A stretch of 64,000 bases of DNA from Flaccisagitta enflata (GCA_965153355.1 OZ231128.1:50468001-50532000); one strand, 5' to 3'; numbered from the stretch's first letter, positions 11,026-21,189 are shown. Notes: generated by a model not told the origin, from the letters alone. Numbers and translations: made by a program.

Positions 11026-12038
11026 ATTCACGATCAAACAAAGCAGGGCAACGGGTATAGCTGACCACATATTACCCATGGGCGACCAATTCAAACGTAC
11101 ATACTTGATCAATATTTGAAACCATCCAGCCACTCATATCAGACATGAAACAGAATGAAATTTCATTAAATCACGCTAACAATGAAAAATGAAAAATGAA
11201 TATAAAGAAATGAGAGTCTTTGAATGATTCATCATGAAGTGTGAAATTGGAGTTTGACGCGCACGATGCGTTTTCCAGTTGTCATCGGCGGACGTCGGCG
11301 ATCGTCTCTCCACTGCCCAAAGACAAGGTAATACTAATAGAATCGCCTTTGGCTTTGGCCCTAGCGCAACGAGTCTAAAAGTCTTTGTCAGTGTACTAAC
11401 TACACACCGTATTCTTTATTAGAACACACTCAACACAGTTTTTGAAGTGAGGCTCAGTGTTCTTATTTTTTAGCTTGTTTTCAGGCTCAAACGCGTATAT
11501 AAGCCACTTTTTGGTCTGTCAATCCGCCCGTCCATCTGTCAGTTGGTCGGTCTGTTTAGCCATCACAAAGTTGTTTTAAAGGCTTTGTATCACATTCTGT
11601 ATGTTTCTGAACATTACAGAAGGAACCTCAAGAGTAAACAGCTACATACATACAGTGGGAACCCGATTTAACGACCTTGAAGGGACTGGGGAATTTTGGT
11701 CGTTAAATCCGAGTGTTGTTAAATCGAATTTATAGTTTTAGATACATTTAGTTAAGATAGTTTTGAAATATATTTTCATATGTTAGTATATGTAGTCACC
11801 ATAGCATTGGTGTAACTGGCCAACAAACCATCACATAAGCTAAAAGATAGCCTCTTTTAGTATCAGTATAACATATTTGTATGAAAAGTGGAACAAAATA
11901 TCTCACTATATCCAAACTGGAATAACTGGAAGAGGGCCTTATGAACCCTCATTGCATATCACATGTAATGAGTTTTATATCAAATTATTTCAAACAAAAT
12001 TGATTTCAAACCTCTTAGTCCATAATATGGCATCATTT

Positions 12039-12228
12039 TTAGTCTCGTGCTACATGACTCTACACCTTACATTGTCCGTTTGTCCATCTGTTGATTGGGC
12101 ACACTACTTTTTTTTATGGTTTTTATTCTTTGATGATACTGCTCCTGCCTAAATGCTCTAGTGACCTCAAATATGGCCCCTGCTTACCGGCACGCAACTG
12201 GGGTAGCCGTGTATCCGGCTTAGTTGTA
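12039..12228 (-). mobile_element. Short hairpin-ended element nested in 11653-12850
   Basis: On the plus strand it opens TTTTTAGTCTCGTGCTACATGACTC (a worn hairpin end), followed by 'tacacc' and GTCCGTTTGTCC repeats. It closes 'cacgcaactggggtagccgtgtatccggcttagtt', the diverged AACAAGGCCGGATACACGG end read in reverse. Length is about 190 bp. Confidence 0.55.
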
Positions 12229-12300
12229 AAATGTTTTCATGTTTGACCTCATGTTTGACCTTTTTGCATTTTTAGAGTATAATAAAACCTAAAAGTATTA

Positions 12301-12596
12301 GGGTGGTCACGAAATAGGGTCAAATTTCAAAAATTGATATACTCTAGTTTTTTGCATAAATGTACCAAAAAAGAAAGTTTTCCCACAAGTAGAGGTCTGA
12401 ACTTGAAGATTAAACCATGGCGGCAAAACTATAGGCTTCCTATGGCAATAAAGAAATCCAAGCCTATGGTTTTGTCGACAAGGTTTCTTTTTTGATTTCA
12501 CACCCCAGCTTGTGAGAAATCCTTCTTTTATTGGACATTTGTGCAAAGGGCTCAAGTATATCGATTTATGAAATTTGACCCAATTCCAGACCACCC
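12301..12596. mobile_element. MITE with GGGTGGTC ends and TA flanks
   Basis: Inverted ends GGGTGGTC...GGGTCAAATTTC and GAAATTTGACCC...GACCACCC lie between TA dinucleotides (12299-12300, 12597-12598). The inner part has further inverted matches ('ataggcttcctatgg' / 'ccaagcctatgg'). It is non-coding and is the innermost layer of the nest. Confidence 0.72.
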
Positions 12597-13243
12597 TAAT
12601 AAGTATTGAAATAAAAATTTTAGGTTACAGAAATCTATCAATCAAGAGGTTGATGTCACTAAATCAGGTTACGGTCATCCATGGGACTTAAAAATAGTGA
12701 CTTTAAATCAGGTTTGGATGTTAAATTGAGTGTTGTTAAATCGAGTAGAATTAACATTACAAAAACCTGTAAAAATTTGGGACTAAAGAAACTTGGCTGT
12801 TAAATCCGAAATGTCGTTAAATCAGGTGACGAAAATGCGGTAGTCCACTGTAGTTGAAATATCTTTTTGAAAAAAGTTAGTCTGCGTATGCCCGACCTTT
12901 TTTTGAAAGTACCGACGCACGTGACCTTGTTAGTTCTCTACTAGCAATTGGGTTTTAGTTTCTTATTTCGAATATAAAACTAAATGAGATCCAGTTTTGC
13001 AATTTGCGTCATAAATCTGAAATTCATAAACTGCACTTCGAAGTCGATTCTGCGCTCTGGGGCCTAAACCTTGCTCCCTACTCCCTGGCCCCCTACTCCC
13101 TGGCCACCGCATGAGTGCTCCGCCTTGAAGCATTATCAAGGGAATACCTTGTAGAATGTATCAATCTGAGTGTATTTCGTTGTTTTGTTTTGTTTGTTTT
13201 TTTGCCATAGTCATAGAAGATTTTTTTTCCTGATATAAAAAGC

Positions 13244-13446
13244 ATGTTGGGACGGTCTCTCAGATTTGGCGTCTGTGGAATTGCTCTTCAACAGAACGGA
13301 TTCTCCTCGGCTTTGCTGCTTCTCTTCACCACTTTGATTATCAATTTGACGTTGTGGATCATTTTTGGGGATGGCTATCATTCGATAGTCCTCGTCTTTT
13401 CTCTCTGCATCGCGGCGCCTGTCGCCGTCGTACTCGCCAATGGCAG
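13244..13446 (+). CDS. LicD/fukutin-like protein, first exon (membrane anchor)
   Basis: Opens with ATG at 13244 and codes for 67 residues plus two bases. After a short polar N-terminus (MLGRSLRFGVCGIALQQNG) come two hydrophobic spans, about residues 21-41 and 47-63, likely transmembrane segments. The donor GGCAG|GTATTG leaves phase 2, and the next exon (14031) starts with the single base needed to complete an arginine codon. In the LicD/fukutin families the enzyme is usually a type II Golgi/ER membrane protein, so a hydrophobic N-terminus fits. That this exon belongs with the LicD domain is inferred from matching phases, strand and distance, not from homology. Confidence 0.6.
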
Positions 13447-14030
13447 GTATTGATGATTGAAATACATTATACAGCTCCCCTTGTGATTGATTCAGGCAGC
13501 ACAGTGACACAGAGACGAGTCTCACACAAAAAGATTCAATGGTATGGCCCAATGTTGGGGATCTCTTGGCCTCTTTGCAAATCAGATGCCGCATTCATGC
13601 TCATCACGCCCGGGTAACACCATGGCAGCTTAGTCGAGTGGTCGCCCGGTCAAATCATTCCTGGTCGCTCAAACCGTGGCCGGTTTATGGTTTAGCATCA
13701 TAGGTGGATTTCTTTCAATTTGAGAAATGAAAATAAATATTGTTAAGGAACCAAGGTGAAATTCGACTTTTTGAATAAAATTTTCCCATTTTCATGATGG
13801 AGGAATTTTTGAAAGTCGGGCCATTGTCCGACACTTTCGCATTTTCACAGCTAAGAAAAAGCTAACTTTTCATTTTCAAATAGTGCCAACCTCAAGTCTC
13901 TGCAATGAATATTTATCAAGTTATGATATTTTAAATTGCTTTTTACGTTTTGCAAATTTATTTATTTTTTTCCTTTTTAGAGTTAGTCTAAACACATTTG
14001 ACATGAAAACTTTTTTAATCCTCTGAACAG

Positions 14031-14107
14031 GGACCAAATTGTCTTGGCTCTTTTGGCGGGTTTAGGCGGAGCCATTGTTGGATTCCTGCTCCTTTCTCAC
14101 ACTTCAG
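14031..14107 (+). CDS. LicD/fukutin-like protein, second exon (third membrane span)
   Basis: The exon follows CTGAACAG and stops at TTCAG|GTTTGA. It codes for DQIVLALLAGLGGAIVG and FLLLSHTS, a single hydrophobic glycine-rich span of about 20 residues. The incoming phase (one base) fits 13244-13446. The outgoing phase 1 fits an acceptor AAAAAG|TC at 14631-14632, giving a valine codon at the start of the LicD exon. Exon length (77 bp) and both splice signals look normal. Confidence 0.6.
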
Positions 14108-14632
14108 GTTTGAATTTGAAATATCATTGATTCTCGCAATCATCTATCAATCATTCATCAATTTATAGTTATCAACCAATCATTCAACACAGTGAATCGC
14201 CGATTAATGGCATTAATGATTAACATTGATGTTTTTGCCCCTTTCTCAAGTTAGGACGTTGGATATCCTGTCATTCAATCAGACGATAAAATTATGCAAA
14301 AAATTTGAAAGCGCGCTTCAGATACTAATATTCATCCAAGCTTTCGGGAAGAAAAAATTCTTCTTGCAAGCAGAATTCAGTCTAAAATGGCGATTTCACG
14401 GAAAAACAAGCCCTTTTTTTATAAAATCAAAATTGAAAATGGAAGATTGGAAGATTGCCGATATGGGGTGTATTTGATGTATGTTGATGTTGATGTTGAT
14501 GTATGTTGAGAGGGGAGATATAAAAGATGTTGAGTTTGCTTGCAAAAGATTTGACCGTAAAAAAAACACTTGATTTTTGTTCAAAAAACCTACTAGTTTT
14601 CTAGTTTTCTAGTTTTCTGTAAAGACAAAAAG

Positions 14633-14844
14633 TCAATTGGAACACAGATTGGGGCTGGCAGTACTTTGGCTCTCATACGCCGCTGCTTGTCATTGAATTT
14701 TCCATAGCATGGTGCTGCCTCCGGCCCTGGGATCGAAAGACTCTTTGCCAGCTGCTTGAGGAATTGGAGGACTTATTTGTGCGTGAGAGAATCGAACATC
14801 ATGTTACATTTGGCACTATAATAGGCGCCCTGCGACACAGGGTC

Positions 14845-14915
<71 letters not shown>

Positions 14916-15072
14916 CCATAATAAAAACAACAAAATCAACAACAATTTTGGACCCACGTCTTCTTCCATGGGTATCGGCGGTCTTGTACCCTGGGAACAT
15001 GACTTGGACATTGCAATTCGTCATGAACACGTTGAAAGAGCTATTAATATTTTGCTTTATAATGGCTATCAA
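14633..15072 (+). CDS. LicD/fukutin-family transferase, catalytic-domain exon with poly-Asn insert
   Basis: The exon carries the start of a LicD-type nucleotidyl/phospho-sugar transferase domain: WDRKTLCQLLEELEDLF, then HHVTFGTIIGALRHR, then LVPWEHDLDIAIR with the acidic DxD metal-binding motif. In animals this domain occurs in fukutin and FKRP, which transfer ribitol-phosphate to dystroglycan glycans in the Golgi; LicD in bacteria acts in phosphocholine transfer. Between the GALRHR and LVPWEHD motifs, which are adjacent in relatives, lies an (AAC)n run coding for about 25 asparagines plus a further N/K-rich stretch, about 45 residues in all. No AG occurs between the repeat and the LVPWEHD codons, so it cannot be removed as a GT-AG intron. 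The exon ends CAA|GTAAGC in phase 0. Later exons were not found before the MITE and LINE at 15.8-17.5 kb. An alternative acceptor at 14623-14624 would use a different incoming phase. Confidence 0.75.
14843..14916 (+). repeat. (AAC)n microsatellite inside a coding exon
   Basis: About 24 tandem AAC triplets in the frame coding asparagine, followed by a diverged AAC/AAA stretch to about 14945. It is translated if the LicD exon is used as predicted. Confidence 0.95.
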
Positions 15073-15109
15073 GTAAGCTTTCAATAGCCAAATAATGCAC
15101 TTTCATTTT

Positions 15110-15290
15110 ATTCCCATCTAGGGTGGAAGGTTGTGGTTATGGGTGGATAGAGTTGAGATAGGCCTAGGAGCTTGATAGGTGGACATTTAGGGCCAGTGTG
15201 AGGGTGGAAGGTGGTGGTCATGGGTGAATAGAGTTGAGACATGCCTAGGAGCTTGATAGGTGGTCATTTAGGGCTAGTGTGCATCTGCCT
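15110..15290 (+). repeat. Two tandem copies of an ~88-bp unit in the LicD intron
   Basis: The segment 'gggtggaaggt(t)gtggt(t/c)atgggtg(g/a)atagagttgagata/c' through 'cttgataggtgg(a/t)catttagggc' occurs twice in direct order (about 15121-15200 and 15203-15280). It is non-coding, downstream of the donor at 15073. Confidence 0.75.
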
Positions 15291-15782
15291 CTGTCTCAGT
15301 CTATCTGTCTGCCCATCTGTCTGTCTGTCCGTCTGTTTATCTACAGTACGATGGGAGCAATAAGAGCAGTAGAAAGAGGGCCCTCTATATTCTCACTGTT
15401 TAAAGGAAGAACCTAAAGCTTTGGTTTTTCTGAAAGCTGATGGTCCAAGGTATTGAGTGAACACAAAATTCCAAACCAAGTGATTCATAACAAAACCTCC
15501 AAATAATGTTGTTTTATTGCATGTGGCGCAATAGCTCTGATGATAGAGTGATGAACTTGAGAAAGTTAATTTCTCTGACTTATCATTTTCATTTGCACAT
15601 TCTTCAGTATTCGTCGACGCTGTCACGAAAAGCGGACCGAAGGAAAAAGTGACACTGATAGCGAGTGATTAAAATTCTAAAAAAAAAGGTACGCCTAAAT
15701 GACCTAATCGCTAATCAACATCGAAAGGGTCTGAGAAAGGAAGATACTTAAACTGTTGTCGGGCTTAGCCCACGCGCCGCTT

Positions 15783-16153
15783 GGTGCATATTACGCCTGT
15801 CAGAGTGTCTCGAAAAACCAAAATTATACTTCGCCTGGCAAAGGTGTTTTTTATCTGCAAAAATGCTTTCAAATGAGCCATTGTGCGACTTTCAAATCAA
15901 TCGGGAACCATCTTTAGGGTGATGTTGAAGTTTGCATTGAATCATTTTTGGAATCTATTTTTCCACTATGGAAATTTTGTCTCTCTCTTACAGATCTATG
16001 GAAACTTCGAAGTCATTTTAAAGATGGTTCCTGATTTATTTGAAAATTGCGCAATGGCTCATTTGAAAGCATTTTTGCAAAGGAAAAATATTTATGGCAG
16101 GCGAATTACAATTTTGGCTTTTCTAGGGACTCTGACAGATGAAGTGCATATCA
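15783..16153. mobile_element. Palindromic MITE, CTGTCAGAGTG ends (copy 1)
   Basis: The left arm 'gcatattacgcctgtcagagtg' is mirrored by 'ctctgacagatgaagtgcatat' on the right. Inner arms also match in inverted order ('gcaaaaatgctttcaaatgagccattg', 'gggaaccatcttta'). It is the same family as 59731-60122, about 370 bp. The ORF inside arises from the arms and is not a gene. The LINE fragment begins directly after its right end. Confidence 0.8.
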
Positions 16154-16612
16154 TGTCTTTACAAAAGTCTTTTCGCCGATGACACCACGATAGTAGGAAA
16201 CAAGGAAGAATTGGAAGATGGAGTAAGGACGACAAAAGAGATAATGAATAAATTTGAAGAGAGGAACAACGACAACAAGGAGGAAGAACTGATTTTTGGC
16301 AGCCAAGAAAGTGGCAAGATACGAATGTTAGGAAGCTGGATGGGATGGAAGGCAGATCTCGATGAAAGATTGAAGAGAGGGAACAAGATTTGGTGGATGA
16401 CAAGGAAGAAATTAAGAGGAGCTAAGATTTCGAAAAGACTTCAGGCAAGGATAGTAGAAGCCTGTGTGGAGTCAACGCTGCTGTTTGACTGTCACGTGCG
16501 GACGTGGAGAGTATCCGAGCTGAAGCGACTGCAAAAGTTTGTGGATCGAGCCGAAAAACTGAGCCACCGACGATGCAAATGCAACGAGAGAAGAAAAATA
16601 TGGCTGATGTAA
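16139..16612 (+). pseudogene. LINE reverse-transcriptase fragment, first frame
   Basis: Contains LFADDTTIVG with the two catalytic aspartates near its start, then KIRMLGSWMGW, a polar helical region, and ARIVEACVESTLLFDC. This order is that of the end of LINE RT domains. The first 8-9 codons belong to the MITE junction. The frame closes at 16612, but similarity to the family should continue in the plus-one frame from about 16575-16600 on, so this is one half of a frameshifted ORF. Confidence 0.8.
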
Positions 16613-17530
16613 GGAAAGAATTGGGGGTGATGCCGATAAGATGGAAAGTGGAAAAGCGCGTGCTGGAACGAATGGGACATGTAATGCGCATGAAAGATGA
16701 CAGAATGGTGAAAGCCGTCACGCTCGGTTGGATTGAGCAGCTGGAGAGATGGAACAAGGTAAAAGGAAGTAAAAGGAAGATGGTACTATATTGGAAGAAG
16801 TTGGTAAGAGAAGCGGGATGGGATTACACGAGGATCGGCAAATTGACAAAGGACAGGAAAAAGTGGAAGGAACTGGTGAAAGCGCGAATGGACCATCTGC
16901 GCAAATGGGAATGGAGTCAGGGCCACAATTGGGTCGGAGAAAGGCCGGAAAGGAGAGACGCAACGAGGGAAGATAGGATGACGTTTGTATTTGCGTGTGA
17001 CGAGTGTGGAAAAGTATGCAAATCGAAAGCCGGGCTCACGATCCATGTGAAACGTATGCACGAAAAATCAGAGCAGAAGAAGAATTTCGTGTGTGAGAAA
17101 TGCAGCAAAAACTTCAGCCAGGAGGCGAATCTTAAGAACCACGAAAAGATCTGCACAGGTTTTGAGGAAGATGGGAAGAAAACGTGCTCCACATGCCAAA
17201 AGAAGTATTCAACAACATACATTGCTAGACATATGCGTGCCTGCAAGGCAGCGCGAGGGGGCGATACGGAGGTGGTGGCCCAGCCCCGGGCACGGGTGTA
17301 CAAGGCAAAGAGGAAAAATTGCCCGGGATGTGGCGCCGAAATGGCCGCCACGAACGTCGCCCGACATTTACGAGAAGTATGCCATCGCTAGCGAGTGGCA
17401 ACCCAACGTGGAGGGGTATACTCCTATCGGGAGTGGAAGCCCTTATCAGGATCAGGATCAGGAAGATTCATAGGAAGTATGAAAGAATTCCGTCGAATAA
17501 ACGCTATCTTACCTATAATAAACTATAATA
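16165..17530 (+). mobile_element. 5'-truncated non-LTR retrotransposon (LINE), 3' part
   Basis: It begins within the palm of a reverse transcriptase: LFADDTTIVG is the catalytic box (F/YxDD class). It then runs through an RT thumb/linker region and a C-terminal zinc-finger tail. The body upstream of the catalytic box is missing, typical of incomplete reverse transcription. Coding sequence is in two frames: 16165 to about 16580 in one and about 16580-17391 in the next, so a small indel breaks the protein. After the stop at 17389-17391 comes a short 3' region with AT-rich 'taataaac' repeats to about 17530. A hairpin-family left end (AACAAGGCC) starts at about 17537. It sits directly next to a MITE. 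It is a dead copy. Confidence 0.85.
16580..17391 (+). pseudogene. LINE C-terminal region with four zinc-finger motifs
   Basis: This frame starts around MADVRKELGVMPIRW and KRVLERMGHVMRM, the conserved RxxGHVxRM box found after RT in such elements. A basic tryptophan-rich stretch follows, then four zinc-binding motifs: CDECGKVCKSKAGLTIHVKR..H (C2H2), CEKCSKNFSQEANLKNHEKIC, CSTCQKKYSTTYIARHMRAC and CPGCGAEMAATNVARHLREVC (C2HC). The last three repeat one spacing pattern. In such retrotransposons the fingers probably bind RNA or target DNA. The open reading extends up to 16504 only by chance overlap with the other frame. Confidence 0.82.
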
Positions 17531-17536
17531 AACTCA

Positions 17537-18300
17537 ACAAGGCCAAGTAGGCCAACGATGCGTCCTCTTTGAATGAATGTCTTTTATGAATGAATGTTTT
17601 TTATGAATTAAGGTTTTTTATCAATGAATGGTTTTTTATCAATGAATATCATTTTTTATTAAACTTCAAAAAATGGGTCATTTTTACAAATTTTGAGAAA
17701 AAAAATTTTTAAATAAGAGGGCTAGTTCAAAAATTTTTTTAGAAACTTATAATTTGTTATTTATTTTATCAAAAAATAACAATTGGCAAAATTTTTTATT
17801 TGAAAAAAAAATTTTGACCAAAAATTGTCCTACATTGCATTTTGTGAAAAATTTAAAATTTCATAACTGTATCAAAAATTCATTTTAGGAGTTGAAATTT
17901 TGCACACTTATTAGTGAATCCTAAAACTACTACCACACCAAAAATCAAGGTATTTTGTTGAAAATCTTAAGAAATATCTCACTTTTTGTGTTTTTTGGGT
18001 TTTGGGTGCCATAGCTACAAAAATTGGCGGAAAATCCCCAACAAAAAATGAAATTTGTGTTAACGCATCTAACTAACATACATATGAAAGAATTTTTTTT
18101 TAGTGTGATTTTTGTGGTCAAAATCAGCCAAAAACAGAAAAAAAATTTTGGACAAAAAAAAAATGAATTTGTTGGAATGGCTCCAAAACCTTAAACAACA
18201 TAGTACACCTATAGGTGCATTTTGTGGTAAAAAATTTGATCATGAATCCTAGCCGTTTTACAGATATGGCTTCCCTCCAGTTACCCAGTTCTTTGATTCT
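17537..18300 (+). other. Element end plus AT-rich stretch without genes
   Basis: AACAAGGCC followed by GATGCGTCC at about 17537-17565 matches the left end of a hairpin-family variant whose hairpin arm (GATGCGT) is seen at 26447-26472. It is followed by TGAATG repeats. From about 17640 to 18300 the DNA is AT-rich with many A/T runs and no supported coding. Confidence 0.5.
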
Positions 18301-18839
18301 CGTACTGTATCATTTCTGAATGAATAAATGATTTAATGAATAAATAACTTGATGTATGCTTCTTCTAGTGGGTTAGAATCACCTTTCTGCTGAAAAAATG
18401 CTTCGATTTTGATGTTTTTAATGAATGCGCTACCGACCGACAGACAGCCCAACCGACAGACGGACACAGCCTATTATAGAGATTCGAGGACACATACAAA
18501 AAACAGGGATGTGGGGTTCCATGTTCCGCATATGTTTAAACCTTTCTCTCAAACAAACCAATAGCAACCTTTTACTAATAAGCAAATAAACTTCTTTGTT
18601 TGAATCGCTATTTCGCATTATTCGATCACTTGAATACTCTTTGTTCAAATTTGCACAGCAAAGAATGAAAAAAATTAATTCATGACAACAAATAAAAATT
18701 TGCGGCGATTTCTCCCCGCTCGTGGCAATGTGTTGTTTCTTTCATCTTGATCAGTGAACTGAAATCCGCTAAGTAGGGAAAAAACGCTCGAGATATGTAC
18801 GGACCAAAATCATCCTACGAGCAAAAACCAATGTTTTTA

Positions 18840-19245
18840 TTCTGCTCCGGTAACCAAGTGGGAAAAAAGCGAGATGCGATAAGATGACAACAACAATGTC
18901 AACGATAAAATGACAACAATGACAATAAATCGATAACAACGATGAAAGAACAACGACGTCAATAAGACGACAACAACGACAAAAACACAACAAAAATACG
19001 ACGACGATGACGACAACAAAAAGACAACAACAATGACGTCGATACAACGATAACAATGACGATAAAACGATAATGACGATCGACGACGATAAAATGACAA
19101 TGACAACGTTATGAAAGATAAAAGCATTACAACGACAATGAGAAAATAACAAAAACGACAATAATTTTGGCAACAACGGAGACAACGACACCAACAGTGA
19201 CAACACAACGATGTTGCCGTTATAAAAAGTGATGCTGACCAAAAT
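18840..19245. repeat. Cryptic ACAACGACA / GATGA simple-sequence region
   Basis: Irregular mixtures of ACAACGAC, AAAATGACA and ACGATAA fill about 400 bases; GATGATGAC-type repeats continue to about 19365. The 157- and 204-codon minus-strand ORFs here are low-complexity (Ser/Val/Leu/Cys) artefacts. Confidence 0.8.
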
Positions 19246-19370
19246 GCCATCATGATTTGATAGCTATCAATGATGCTGCCGATGATGACAATACTTACGC
19301 TGATGCTGAAGATGATGATGCAGTCAACGATGATAATGACGAGGATGATGTTGTTACCAACAATGATGCA

Positions 19371-19400
19371 ATTTTTAGTCGCAGACTCGCGACTAAAAAA
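19371..19400 (-). mobile_element. Hairpin end of a hairpin-family element
   Basis: TTTTTAGTCGC, five bases, then CGCGACTAAAAAA, followed by 'ggctttgtccgtccatcc': a terminal hairpin read in reverse orientation with the usual GTCC repeats. The other end of this copy was not found with confidence. Confidence 0.6.
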
Positions 19401-19659
19401 GGCTTTGTCCGTCCATCCATCTGTGTGTCTGTGGCTCAGTCTGTGGCCCATGGATCCAAAACGGAAAAGTTAACAAATGATGTGGGGTCACAATATTGTC
19501 GCGTACGGGTGGGCAGGGCTTTCCAACCTCATTCACACCCAATCTCCCTCCTCTCACCCCCCCCCACAAAGATACATAACAAGTCATCCAAGGATCGCAC
19601 ACGGTCAGCGGTATCCGATGCCCTGCTTGGAGTGATCCAGAAAAGAAGTGGAGCGAGAG

Positions 19660-20065
19660 CAGGGCAGCGGCCTTAAAGGGCCGATGTCCTGTAGAACACA
19701 AGGGGGAATTTCCAGACGTCCTGAGGGGACGTATTTGAGGCCTGACTTAGGTCACTTAAGGCATATTTGAGAGCAGGAGGGCAGAAATAAGGCTTAGAGA
19801 GCTGATTTGAGGTTTGGAGGGCAGATTTGAGCCACGGAGGGCTGATTTGAAGACTGCAGGTCACGTTTGAGGCTGGGAGGGGGGCTGATTTGAAGCCAGG
19901 AAGGAAAATTTGAGGCCTGGAGGGCTAAATTGAGGGTTGGAAGGGCAAATATGAGGCCTTGATGGCCAACTGGGGGGGGGGATGGATGGACGGACATCTG
20001 GAAATTCCCCCCTGTGTTCTACAGGACATCGGCCCTTTGGGGCCGCTGCCCAAAAAGTATCTGAA
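19660..20065. mobile_element. Foldback element with purine-rich ~24-bp repeats
   Basis: The left arm 'gcagcggccttaaagggccgatgtcctgtagaacacaaggggg' is mirrored by 'cccctgtgttctacaggacatcggccctttggggccgctgcc' (about 20012-20053), about 43 bp with few mismatches. Between them lie about 12 degenerate units such as 'gagggctgatttgaggcctg'. Same architecture as 10250-11025, 54105-54400, 55165-55350 and 61330-61690, each with a different central repeat. Confidence 0.75.
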
Positions 20066-20191
20066 ACACTCAAATTTTCCACTTTCCGACTCGATCATTA
20101 TGGACCAATGGACCGAAGGATGGATGGACCAACGGACGGACAAAGCCACGTGTCTGCAGCTAAAAAGTTTAGATTCGCGTGATCATGGTGC

Positions 20192-20347
<156 letters not shown>

Positions 20348-20399
20348 TGTGTATGCGCATGCTTGTACGGTAATCTCGCGTCACTTATTTTCATTTTTA

Positions 20400-20593
20400 A
20401 GGAACTTTTTGGTGAAACCATTAGCGCGAGTGCTCGACAAAGTAGAGGAAGCGGAAGCAGGCGAAATGGCCGAAAGAGCGGAAGCTGCTTAGACAGAAGC
20501 AAAAGCAGCGGAAGTAGCAGCGGCAGAAGCGACCTCGGGGGAAGCGGAATCAGGGGCGAGAGCTGCAGTAGCGTTGATGGACAAATGAAATGA
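20400..20593 (+). pseudogene. Possible decayed coding exon (Ala/Glu-rich), weak
   Basis: After a T-rich tract ending AAG at about 20400 the plus strand reads KPLARVLDKVEEAEAGEMAE and onward in Ala/Glu-rich helical sequence, with one in-frame TAG (20490-20492) and then more Ala/Glu codons until TGA near 20590. Another frame stays open with Ser/Gly/Arg-rich sequence. Regular GAAGC(A/G)G repeats could produce either by chance. I do not recognise a family. It could be a degenerate exon or just a short GAAGCG repeat. Confidence 0.2.
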
Positions 20594-20598
20594 ACTGT

Positions 20599-21189
20599 TT
20601 AAGACGGCGTCCCTCCGAAGGCAACATTTGTGTTTCAAAGAAAGTCAAAATGGAAAAAACGTATAAATGAAAATACAAAATTAAGTGAATAAAAGTGATT
20701 GAGATAGCTCCGACATAATATTTTATAGAAAAATTTGCATTTATTTAGCAATAGGACCAAGTTTAGCTAGTGTTACCAAAATATTTTTAATGAAAATTTG
20801 TTTTTATTTTATTTTTGGTCACTGACTGGAGGCTGGTTTAAATTCTAAATTTGCATAGGAAATGAAAAAATGAAAAAATAAAGAACATAGTTCTCTTCCT
20901 AAATCAATTACAGAGAGAACTATGTTTTTAAAAATGCAAAATTTTCCTGCGTTTGGCTTTCTTAGTATTTAAACCTCAAAAAATAAAAGAAGGTGTAGGC
21001 AGAAATTTATATTCATGTGAATCGCATAGTTCAAATTACTCTTTAAGTCAGAATATGATAAATATGTATGCACCAAGTGTCTTTTGAGACAATTTGTCCA
21101 CTAGAAGCATTCCAGTTTGATTCTTGTCCTAATAATAATGCAAAAAGTATGGTGAAACACTTCATTTTCCTTCAAACATTTGCCGTCTC
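20599..21189. mobile_element. TTAAGACGGC-ended element (copy 1)
   Basis: The left end is TTAAGACGGC and the right end GCCGTCTCAA. Inside is a hairpin 'gaacatagttctcttcc...agagagaactatgtt' (about 20883-20928) and 'gagacaatttgtcc'. The same parts occur in opposite orientation in 36187-36786, including a matching 'gaacatagcc' hairpin. About 590 bp, non-coding. Confidence 0.65.

Larger units (their letters stand above)
11653..12850. mobile_element. CAGTGG-ended TA element (pogo/Tc1-like ends), non-autonomous
   Basis: Begins CAGTGGGAACCCGATTTAAC after TA (11651-11652) and ends TAGTCCACTG before TA (12851-12852). Motifs of the 'gttaaatc(c/g)ga' type recur inside both ends. A 485-bp relative is at 24444-24928. 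The body contains two further insertions (12039-12228 and 12301-12596) and no transposase ORF. It is the middle layer of a nest. Confidence 0.72.
11493..12946 (-). mobile_element. Hairpin-family element split by nested transposons
   Basis: On the minus strand this would be a member of the hairpin-ended family. One end (about 11493-11560) has 'ataagccactttttggtc' and GTC(C/T)GTC-type repeats. The other (about 12890-12946) has 'ccgacgcacgtgaccttgtta', matching the subterminal and terminal sequence of 38581-38823. The two halves are separated by the TA-flanked element 11653-12850. The hairpin at the left edge is worn (ACGCG only), so the call is less sure than for intact members. Confidence 0.45.

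Noticed and set aside
13618-13700. tRNA-like 'tagtcgagtggtcg' segment after the first LicD-gene exon
   Set aside because: It has an A-box resemblance only; no B box GGTTCRANNCC and no foldable arms.
15883-16182. 99-codon ORF before the LINE
   Set aside because: It is a reading of the MITE arms; a related MITE at 59731 gives a similar peptide in the same position.
18769-19451. 157- and 204-codon minus-strand ORFs rich in Val, Ser, Leu and Cys
   Set aside because: They are produced by irregular GTTGTC/ATTGTC simple repeats, with no domain and no splice support.
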